NCBI GenBank assembly: GCA_002778635.1
Contig: PFAS01000048.1
Span: 1 to 13,422, forward strand
Length of the DNA: 13,422 nucleotides
Reading direction: 5' to 3'
From: Candidatus Falkowbacteria bacterium CG10_big_fil_rev_8_21_14_0_10_43_11
GTDB taxonomy: Bacteria; Patescibacteriota; Patescibacteriia; Patescibacteriales; XYC2-FULL-47-12
The notes under the pieces are model-generated. The model did no database searches. It saw nothing but the letters and a program-made list of their open reading frames with translations, and was not told the origin of the DNA. Both the position numbers and the translations under genes were made by a program. Shown piece after piece: positions 6,411-12,664 of the stretch (within the stretch, counting starts at the first letter, position 1; every line of letters starts with the position of its first letter).

Positions 6411-6411
6411 T

Positions 6412-8760
6412 ATGCTTACCATTGAGCGCCCGCAATTCAAAGAACGTGATTTTTTAAATAGCCTCATACTCTTGATCTTAAAGTTAGAGGTTTTTTTTAT
6501 CCCCTTGTTTTTTTTTCCTTTCGGTTTTGAAGCGTTCGAATTCGGCAAACAGAATTTACTGTGGTGGCTGACCGGACTGGGAGTGGCCTTGTGGCTGATA
6601 AAGTCTTTTTTGGTTGATAAAAAAATTATTTATCAGCGCACCCCGCTTGATTTGCCTATTTTGATATTTTTAATTTTTTGGGGAGTGTCGACTTTTTTCA
6701 GCGTTGACCGGTTCAGTTCTTTTTTTGGTTATTACGGGCGTTTTTCCGACGCTTATTTAACCACTCTTGCTCTGGTTTGGTTTTATTGGCTCGCCACGCA
6801 AACTATTGCGCGGGAGCAAATCGCCAAATTTTTTAACATTTTTGTTTGGTCCAGCGCGGCCGTTTTAACCGCGAGCCTTGCGGCTTTGAGCGGTTTGACG
6901 ATGAAATTGCCGGTTAGCTGGGATTGGCTAAACATTATCCGCGCTTACTCTTTCAATCCTTTGGGCGGTTCAAGCGAGTCGCTCGCTTTGTTTGCCGCGG
7001 CCATTTTAACGCTTACGGTCGCTTTGCACTCTTACCGCGTTAAAGGCGCGAAAAAAATATTTTGGCTTAATTTTAAATATTATCTGCTTTTCGCGCTCGC
7101 GCTTTTAAATCTGACGCTAATTAATTTTTCTCTGTCTTGGGTAGCGCTTGTTTTCGGATCAGGCGCGATTTTTGGCTTTGCTTTGTATGTCGTTTATGTT
7201 AATAAAGAAAGAGAGGCGAGCTTGATTGAGATTTCCATCGCGCCCGCTTTGGCGCTTTTTATCGGCGCCGTTTTGTGGCTGTTTGTTTTTAGCGGATCGG
7301 GCGGGCTGGATATTCATCAGTTTATTTTCCAAAGCGGAGTGCCCAGAGAAATCACTCTAGCGGCTAAAGAGGCGAACACGGTAGTTTGGCAAAGCGCCAA
7401 AAATCATCCGCTGTTTGGCTCCGGACCGGGTACATTCGCGTACGATTTTTCTTTATTCCGGTCGGCCGGTTTCAATAACGGGCAATTTTGGCAATTGCGT
7501 TTTGATAAGGCGCCGATGCACATTACGGAGCTTGCGGCGACAGTCGGAACTTTGGGGGTTTTGAGCTATCTGGCGATGATCGGCATTTTTTTGCTGGTAA
7601 GTTTTGTATTTTTAAAAAATATGTTTCGGGAGGAAAGCGAAGAAAATTACCTCGCCTTTGGCTTTACTTTTACCGCTTTTAGCTTGTTTATAACGCAGGC
7701 GCTTTATTTGTTCAATACCGCGCTCGGGTTTATTTTTTGGTTCGCGCTGGCGATGGGGTTCATTAATTGGCGCTTTGCTTACGCCAAAATTTTTTCCGTC
7801 AAAGAAATTGATTTAAAACAACATAAAGAAGTGGCGCCTATTATCGCTAGTTTAATTATTTTCGCCGTCGGGTTATGGTTATGGTTTGGCTATCTGCAAG
7901 TCAAATTTATTTTGGCGGATGTCAATTACAATAATTTTCGGATCTCGGGCAACCGGGAACGGCTCCTGTCCGCCGTTAAGCTCAATCCCCGGCGCCTGAA
8001 TTATCATTTGGCCTTGGCTAAAGATTATGTCAATGAAATCAAAGGCGATGTCGCGCTTCTAAGCGCCCCGGGCCAGGACGATAAAATAATAAGCGAGCGG
8101 AAAGCAAAATTACAGGCGAATTTGCAGCAAGCCATTAAAGAAGCGGAAATTGCGGCTCAAGTCGCTCCCAATTCCGTAATGGCCTGGGAAACGCTCGGCG
8201 CGATTTATCGCGATATCCGGCAAATCGCCGTTGGCTCGGTTGAGCCGGCAATCAAATATTTTAAAAAAGCGAGCGAACTGGAACCGGCAAATCCGGTGCT
8301 GGCAACGGAACTGGGGAAATTATATTTAGCGAATAATCAGACCAACGAAGCGGTTAATTCTTTTGAACAAGCGGTTAAATTAAAAAAATATTATCCGGAA
8401 GCGCGAATCGGCTTAGCAAAAACATACGACGCGCTCGGGCAAACGGATAAAGCACTGGTTATTTTAGAAGACGAAATTAGCCGTCAGCCGAATGCGGAGG
8501 TCATTTACGAAAGCGGCCGGTTATATTATAATCAGGGCAATATTAATAAAGCCATTGAGCGATTTAGCCGCGTCCTGCAGCTGCAGCCAAATTACGCCAA
8601 CGCCGTCTATAGTCTCGGGATCGCTTACCAAAAGCAGGGTGATAAAGTGCGCGCGCTGGAGCAGTTTAAGAAAGTGCTGGAGTTGAATCCGAATAATGAA
8701 GGAGTGAAGGCGGTGATTGAGGAGCTGGTTGGAAAAAATAAAGCAGAGGAGAATAAATAA
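6412..8760 (+). CDS. O-antigen ligase-like (Wzy/WaaL) membrane protein with C-terminal TPR domain
   Basis: The 782-residue protein has two parts. Residues about 15-500 contain ten or more hydrophobic segments. They carry Wzy_C/ligase-type motifs: NHPLFGSGPGTF (331-342) in a large periplasmic-side loop, then MHITELAATVGTLGVLSYLA (369-388). Residues about 570-770 are tetratricopeptide repeats, for example LATELGKLYLANNQTNEAV, VIYESGRLYYNQGNINKAI and AVYSLGIAYQKQGDKVRAL, ending near KVLELNPN. Family members polymerise or transfer lipid-linked glycans, to lipid A, proteins or other surface acceptors. This window does not show which acceptor is used; glycosylation of surface proteins or pili is a possibility. 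The TPR part follows the last membrane segment (477-495) and may recruit partners. The start at 6412 comes directly after an octamer repeat array and lacks a Shine-Dalgarno. The stop is 137 bp before glyS. Confidence 0.85.
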   Translation: MLTIERPQFKERDFLNSLILLILKLEVFFIPLFFFPFGFEAFEFGKQNLLWWLTGLGVALWLIKSFLVDKKIIYQRTPLDLPILIFLIFWGVSTFFSVDRFSSFFGYYGRFSDAYLTTLALVWFYWLATQTIAREQIAKFFNIFVWSSAAVLTASLAALSGLTMKLPVSWDWLNIIRAYSFNPLGGSSESLALFAAAILTLTVALHSYRVKGAKKIFWLNFKYYLLFALALLNLTLINFSLSWVALVFGSGAIFGFALYVVYVNKEREASLIEISIAPALALFIGAVLWLFVFSGSGGLDIHQFIFQSGVPREITLAAKEANTVVWQSAKNHPLFGSGPGTFAYDFSLFRSAGFNNGQFWQLRFDKAPMHITELAATVGTLGVLSYLAMIGIFLLVSFVFLKNMFREESEENYLAFGFTFTAFSLFITQALYLFNTALGFIFWFALAMGFINWRFAYAKIFSVKEIDLKQHKEVAPIIASLIIFAVGLWLWFGYLQVKFILADVNYNNFRISGNRERLLSAVKLNPRRLNYHLALAKDYVNEIKGDVALLSAPGQDDKIISERKAKLQANLQQAIKEAEIAAQVAPNSVMAWETLGAIYRDIRQIAVGSVEPAIKYFKKASELEPANPVLATELGKLYLANNQTNEAVNSFEQAVKLKKYYPEARIGLAKTYDALGQTDKALVILEDEISRQPNAEVIYESGRLYYNQGNINKAIERFSRVLQLQPNYANAVYSLGIAYQKQGDKVRALEQFKKVLELNPNNEGVKAVIEELVGKNKAEENK

Positions 8761-8770
8761 AAAGCACCAA

Positions 8771-8880
8771 ATCCTAAATTCCAAATTCCAAAAAAATTTC
8801 AAATAATAAACCTTAAATTCTAAAATTATATATCCGTTAAGATAATTTTTGGAGAAAATTCAATTTAGAATTTAGAACTT
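8771..8880. repeat. 7-bp-period W-rich repeats with opposed orientations before glyS
   Basis: The leader contains CTAAATT/CCAAATT/CCAAAAA (8774-8794), TTAAATT/CTAAAAT (from 8813) and, reversed, AATTTAG/AATTTAG/AACTTG (8862-8881), all with period 7. AAATTCTAAAATT (8815-8827) pairs with AATTTAGAATTT (8862-8873) apart from one bulged base. It contains no open frame and no terminator with a T tract. Confidence 0.65.
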
Positions 8881-8895
8881 GTACTTTAAAAGTAC
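8881..8895. repeat. Perfect palindrome 2 nt before the glyS start codon
   Basis: GTACTTT (8881-8887), one central A, then AAAGTAC (8889-8895). The ATG follows at 8898. In RNA the loop would be tight and the stem AU-rich, so a protein-binding dyad is as likely as a hairpin. The role is unknown. Confidence 0.6.
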
Positions 8896-8897
8896 TT

Positions 8898-10259
8898 ATG
8901 TCAAAAAAAATTCAAAATCAGAAAGAAAATAATAAGATGGATAAAATTGTTTCTCTCTGCAAGAGAAGGGGTTTTATTTTTCCCGGCAGCGAAATTTATG
9001 GCGGCTTGGCGAATAGTTACGACTACGGGCCGTTAGGCGTTGAATTGTTTAACAATATTAAAAAATTGTGGTGGCGGCGCTTCGTGCAAATACGCGGGGA
9101 TGTGGTTGGCGTGGAGGGCCCGATTATCATGAATCCGAAAGTCTGGGAGGCATCGGGGCATCTGTCGCACTTTACCGATCCGCTGGTGGAGTGCAAACTC
9201 TGCCACCTGCGCCTGCGCCAGGACAAGCCGGATGACATTGCCGCGCACGAGCGCGCGCACCAGGGCAAAAAAGCGGAATGGACGGAAGCCAAAAATTTTA
9301 ATTTATTATTCAAAACGTTTATCGGCACCGTGGAAGATGACAAAGCGGCTGCCTATCTGCGGGGCGAGACGGCGCAGACAATGTTTACTGATTTTAAATT
9401 GGTTATTGAAGCGTTGCGCAAGAAGGTGCCGTTCGGCATCGCCCAAATCGGGCGCAATTTTCGCAACGAAATAACGACCGGCAATTTTATTTTTCGCATG
9501 AAAGAATTTACCATTGCCGAACTGGAGTACTTCGTGAAGCCGGGCGAGGATGACGCCAAATTTGAAGAGTGGCTCGCCTCCCAGCAGGAATTTTTTATCA
9601 AAGATTTAGAAATAAAGCCGGCGAACATCAAAAAAGTGGAACTACCCAAAGACGAATTGGCGCACTACTCCAAGCGCACGGTGGACACGTATTTCAACTT
9701 TCCCTTCGGCTGGGACGAAATCGCCGGCATTGCCAACCGCACCGATTACGATTTGAAAAATCACCTTGAACATTCAAAAGAGAATTTGCGATATCGCGAT
9801 CCGGAAACCAATGAAGAGTATATTCCTTATGTGGTTGAGCCGACATTTGGTTTGGACAGGATTATGCTCGCGGTTTTGGCTGACGCCTACGAAGAAGTGG
9901 AGGCGCGTTCCGGAGCTGACGAGACTAAGCACGAGCAGGAGATCGTTTTGCGTTTGAACAAAAAATTGGCGCCATTTAAAATCGCCGTGTTGCCTTTGTC
10001 CAAAAAAGAGCCGCTGACAAAAATGGGGCAGGACATCGCGGCTGCCTTGCGCGAACAGTGGATGATAGACTACGACGAGACGCAGAGCATTGGCAAGCGC
10101 TATCGCCGCCAGGACGAGATCGGAACGCCGTATTGCGTGACGGTTGATTTTGACAGTTTGGAGGACAAGGCGGTGACGGTGCGCGAGCGGGATACTATGG
10201 AGCAAGAGAGGATAGCGGTTGATAAATTGCAAGACTATTTTAAAGATAAATTTAATTAA
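8898..10259 (+). CDS. glyS: Glycyl-tRNA synthetase, single-chain (alpha2, eukaryal/archaeal) type
   Basis: This class II synthetase charges tRNA-Gly with glycine. It is the single-chain type, not the bacterial GlyQ/GlyS pair. Residues 15-47 contain KIVSLCKRRGFIFPGSEIYG and YDYGPLG. Motif 2 is FRNEITTGNFIFRMKEF (188-204) and motif 3 is EPTFGLDRI (314-322). The anticodon-binding domain runs from about residue 355 to the end (APFKIAVLPL, then IGKRYRRQDEIGTPYCVTVD). An insertion carries a Cys-x2-Cys (99, 102) and His-x3-His (117, 121) pattern that may bind zinc; that is inferred. At 453 residues it is within the compact range for this type. An alternative start at 8937 (MDKIVSL) would drop 13 low-complexity residues; homology begins only after that point, so the true start is uncertain. 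No T-box signature was seen in the leader. Confidence 0.95.
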   Translation: MSKKIQNQKENNKMDKIVSLCKRRGFIFPGSEIYGGLANSYDYGPLGVELFNNIKKLWWRRFVQIRGDVVGVEGPIIMNPKVWEASGHLSHFTDPLVECKLCHLRLRQDKPDDIAAHERAHQGKKAEWTEAKNFNLLFKTFIGTVEDDKAAAYLRGETAQTMFTDFKLVIEALRKKVPFGIAQIGRNFRNEITTGNFIFRMKEFTIAELEYFVKPGEDDAKFEEWLASQQEFFIKDLEIKPANIKKVELPKDELAHYSKRTVDTYFNFPFGWDEIAGIANRTDYDLKNHLEHSKENLRYRDPETNEEYIPYVVEPTFGLDRIMLAVLADAYEEVEARSGADETKHEQEIVLRLNKKLAPFKIAVLPLSKKEPLTKMGQDIAAALREQWMIDYDETQSIGKRYRRQDEIGTPYCVTVDFDSLEDKAVTVRERDTMEQERIAVDKLQDYFKDKFN

Positions 10260-10327
10260 TAATTTAAGACTGTTACATTGTTAAATTGTTCCATTGTTAA
10301 CCCCTCCGTCTCGAGCAACTCGGGACA

Positions 10328-10348
10328 CCTCCCCTTAGTAAGGGGAGG
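10328..10348. repeat. GC-rich perfect palindrome (REP-like)
   Basis: CCTCCCCTTA (10328-10337), one central G, then TAAGGGGAGG (10339-10348) give 10-bp perfectly complementary arms. The sequence type resembles CCTCCCC/GGGGAGG palindromes dispersed in many bacterial genomes. There is no T tract, so it is not a rho-independent terminator. Confidence 0.85.
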
Positions 10349-10356
10349 AATAATAC

Positions 10357-10419
10357 GGCATTTATTCCCCTGTTATTTTCCCCCTTTATAAGGGGGAGTT
10401 AGAGGGGGTGGGGAATGCC
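10357..10419. repeat. Nested GC-rich hairpin (REP-like)
   Basis: The inner arms CCCCCTT (10380-10386) and AAGGGGG (10390-10396) enclose 3 nt. Outer arms GGCA (10357-10360) plus TTCCCC (10365-10370) pair with GGGGAA (10410-10415) plus TGCC (10416-10419), with a 4-nt bulge at 10361-10364. The nesting is better than expected by chance in this AT-rich gap. Confidence 0.75.
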
Positions 10420-10483
10420 AAAGGCAAAGGGTTTGGGAGTTAGGGGAGGTAACAATTTAGCAATGTAACAATTAACTAAAAAT

Positions 10484-11038
10484 ATGAAAAAAACTTGGAT
10501 TATCATCGGCATTATTGCCGTTGTCATCATCGTCAGCTTATTCGGTTACTATAACAAATTTATCACCGCTAATGAGCAAATCGACGGCCAGTGGGCGCAG
10601 GTGGAAGCCCAGTACCAGCGGCGCTTTGATTTGATTCCCAATTTGGTGGAATCGGTTAAAGGCATTATGGCGCAGGAGAAAGATGTGTTCGGCCTGATAG
10701 CGGACGCGCGCACCAAGTACGCCGGAGCAACGACCGTTAACGAAAAAGCCGAAGCGGCGACCGAGGTGGAATCAGCTTTAAGCAGATTATTGGTAGTGAT
10801 GGAAAACTACCCGGAGTTAAAATCGGCGGAAAATGTCAATACTTTAATGGCTCAGCTGGAAGGAACAGAAAATCGGATCAGCGTTGAGCGCGGGCGCTTT
10901 AATAATACTGTCCGGGACTATAACGTCATGGTCAAACGGTTTCCGGGAAATATGATGGCGGGGATGTTTGGTTTTGACGAGAGGAGCTATTTTGAGGCGG
11001 CGGCAGGATCGGAACAGGCGCCAGAGGTTAAGTTCTAA
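10484..11038 (+). CDS. lemA: LemA family protein
   Basis: The 184-residue protein has one N-terminal membrane anchor (residues 4-22) followed by a helical domain. The LemA signature is FITANEQIDGQWAQVEAQYQ, then RRFDLIPNLVESVKG, and the C-terminal half contains NRISVERGRFNNTVRDYN and KRFPGNMMAGMFGF. Length and motif order are normal. The biochemical role of LemA proteins is not established; they are widespread single-pass membrane proteins, often beside TPM-domain or protease genes. Neither neighbour is present here: the next gene, after 35 bp, encodes a DUF1566-type membrane-anchored protein. The ATG at 10484 has no Shine-Dalgarno, and the gene follows the palindromic element in the glyS-lemA gap. 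Confidence 0.93.
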   Translation: MKKTWIIIGIIAVVIIVSLFGYYNKFITANEQIDGQWAQVEAQYQRRFDLIPNLVESVKGIMAQEKDVFGLIADARTKYAGATTVNEKAEAATEVESALSRLLVVMENYPELKSAENVNTLMAQLEGTENRISVERGRFNNTVRDYNVMVKRFPGNMMAGMFGFDERSYFEAAAGSEQAPEVKF

Positions 11039-11073
11039 AATCACGATAAAATTATAGGTTCTAAAGAATTTTT

Positions 11074-11790
11074 ATGGAAATTAAAGCCATCCAGTTAAAG
11101 CTAAAGCAACTTTGGGAAAATTTTTTAGGTAATTTAAAAAATAATCCGTTGTTCATTCATATTTTTTGGGCGGTGATATTGTTTATTATCACGAGCGCAG
11201 TTTCTTTAGCTTATCAAAGTGAAATAAAAGACCGGGACAAGATTGATTTTAACCGTAAAGATATGGCTGCCAGGCAAAGTTCGCAGTATTTTGACGATAG
11301 AACGGAAATACAAAACGAAGGCAATATAGCCGATGAGATTAAAAATAATAATGAAATTTGGAAAGAAATACCAGGTTCGCCGTTTGAGGAATTTTCTGAA
11401 GCCGGACTTTTGGCCGGCACAGTAAGCAAAGATACTTTAAATGGGTTAGTTTGGAGCAGCCGTTCAGCCAAGCCGCTGACTAATGAATTTACGGCTGATA
11501 AAGCGAGCGGCGCCAAAGGCGGGGAGGCATTGGCGTTTTGCGATAATTTAAATAAAATAAAATACGCCGGTTACGCTACTTGGCAGATGCCGGTACAAAA
11601 GCAATTAATGCAAGCTTATGTTGACGGCGCATCCCGTAATCTGGCAGACATAAATTACGTTTGGTCAAGGACGGAATTTTTAGGCGACGCAAGCCGTGCG
11701 TGGATGGTGAATATCAGCGCCGGAGACGTGGCGAGCAACAAAAAAAGCAACAACAGCAGTATTTATGTGATTTGCGCGGCAACAGAGTAA
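11074..11790 (+). CDS. Membrane-anchored DUF1566/Lcl C-terminal-domain protein
   Basis: Of the 238 residues, about 28-47 form one membrane helix (IHIFWAVILFIITSAVSLAY) after a short basic N-terminus, placing the rest outside the membrane. A charged linker leads to a DUF1566/Lcl-type domain at about residues 115-236. Hallmarks are DTLNGLVWSS near its start, EALAFCDNLNKIKYAGYATW and QMPVQKQLMQAYVD in the middle, then YVWSRTEF and a closing strand SSIYVICAA. The family fold is thought to act in carbohydrate or surface recognition; Lcl of Legionella is a collagen-like adhesin with this domain. It lies 35 bp after lemA and 9 bp before the BRO-N gene, so the three are probably one transcript. The start has no Shine-Dalgarno. 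Family assignment is from motif memory, and the ligand is unknown. Confidence 0.75.
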   Translation: MEIKAIQLKLKQLWENFLGNLKNNPLFIHIFWAVILFIITSAVSLAYQSEIKDRDKIDFNRKDMAARQSSQYFDDRTEIQNEGNIADEIKNNNEIWKEIPGSPFEEFSEAGLLAGTVSKDTLNGLVWSSRSAKPLTNEFTADKASGAKGGEALAFCDNLNKIKYAGYATWQMPVQKQLMQAYVDGASRNLADINYVWSRTEFLGDASRAWMVNISAGDVASNKKSNNSSIYVICAATE

Positions 11791-11799
11791 TAAAAATAT

Positions 11800-12642
11800 A
11801 TGTCGAATAAATCAATAGTAATTTTTGAAGATTTTCCAGTCCGAAGAAAGTGGATGGAAAAAAAAGAAAAATGGTATTTTTCCGTGATTGATATTGTAGC
11901 GGTTTTAACCAGGCAGGCTGACTACAAAAAAGCTCAGAGTTATTGGACAACGCTTAAAAATCGTTTGAAACAAGAAGGAAGCGAGATTGTCACAAATTGT
12001 GACAAACTTAAATTAGAGGCAAAAGACGGCAAAAAGTATCTAACCGATGTAGCAGATGTGGAAACAATTTTGCGTTTAGCGCAGTCCGTCCCATCTAAAA
12101 AAGCTGAGCCTATTAAACTCTGGCTGGCTAAGGTTGGTTATGAACGCATGCAGGAAACAATTAATCCTGAATTGGCAGTTAATAGAGCCAGAAAAAATTG
12201 GAAAAACATGGGAGCGCCGGAAAAATGGGTTGAACAAAGAATGCGCGGACAGGAAATTAGAAATAAGCTGACTGATTATTGGCAAGTAAGCGGGGTTAAA
12301 GCAGGTATGGAATATGCGAAGTTAACGGATATTATTCATCAGGAATGGAGCGGGTTGACTACCAGACAGCATAAAGAATTAAAAAAAATTGATAAAGAAA
12401 ATTTACGCGATACCATGACTGAAGCAGAACTTGTTTTTACCGCTTTGGCTGAACTTTCAACTACGCACATTGCTAAAAAAGATAAAGCAAAAGGATATAG
12501 TGAAAATTCTGTCTCTGCTAAAAAAGGCGGTGGCATCGCCAGGGGCGCTAGGGAACAATTAGAAAAAGCGACCGGCGAGAAGGTCGTGAGCGATGAGAAT
12601 TATTTGGCAGAGGGAGTGAGAGGTAAAAGGATTAAGGGGTAA
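11800..12642 (+). CDS. BRO-N domain protein, antirepressor/DinD-like
   Basis: The 280-residue protein starts with a BRO N-terminal-type domain at about residues 5-115 (WYFSVIDIVAVLT, then KYLTDVADVETILRLAQSV and PIKLWLAKVGYERM). This domain occurs in baculovirus BRO proteins and phage antirepressors and is thought to bind DNA. The C-terminal half has EKWVEQRMRGQEIRNKLTDY, NLRDTMTEAELVFTALAE and ARGAREQLEKATGEKVVSDE. These resemble a group of chromosomal bacterial proteins labelled BRO family or DNA-damage-inducible protein D. It begins 9 bp after the DUF1566 gene, so it may be cotranscribed with it. There is no other phage gene here, so it could be a domesticated phage gene or a chromosomal regulator. 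No Shine-Dalgarno precedes the ATG, and the target DNA is unknown. Confidence 0.8.
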   Translation: MSNKSIVIFEDFPVRRKWMEKKEKWYFSVIDIVAVLTRQADYKKAQSYWTTLKNRLKQEGSEIVTNCDKLKLEAKDGKKYLTDVADVETILRLAQSVPSKKAEPIKLWLAKVGYERMQETINPELAVNRARKNWKNMGAPEKWVEQRMRGQEIRNKLTDYWQVSGVKAGMEYAKLTDIIHQEWSGLTTRQHKELKKIDKENLRDTMTEAELVFTALAELSTTHIAKKDKAKGYSENSVSAKKGGGIARGAREQLEKATGEKVVSDENYLAEGVRGKRIKG

Positions 12643-12664
12643 GTAAATAATTTAGATGTTTTTT

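Larger units (their letters stand above)
10271..10470. repeat. Non-coding element: 20-bp inverted repeats around GC-rich palindromes
   Basis: The arms 10271-10290 and 10451-10470 are complementary at 19 of 20 bases. Both are built from the period-8 units: TTACATTG, TTAAATTG, TTCCATTG on the left and CAATTTAG, CAATGTAA on the right. Between them lies a core of about 160 bp rich in C and G runs, in an otherwise AT-rich gap. This occupies nearly all of the 224-bp glyS-lemA gap. No gene, no terminator with a T tract and no transposase-type terminus was seen. It resembles a MITE- or REP-like element, but a target duplication could not be identified. Confidence 0.7.

Noticed and set aside
8761..8897. 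T-box riboswitch ahead of glyS
   Set aside because: No AGGGTGG-type antiterminator sequence and no terminator hairpin with a T tract in the 137-bp leader.
10260..10483. Rho-independent terminator of glyS within the GC-rich hairpins
   Set aside because: The hairpins are strong, but none is followed by a T tract on the plus strand.
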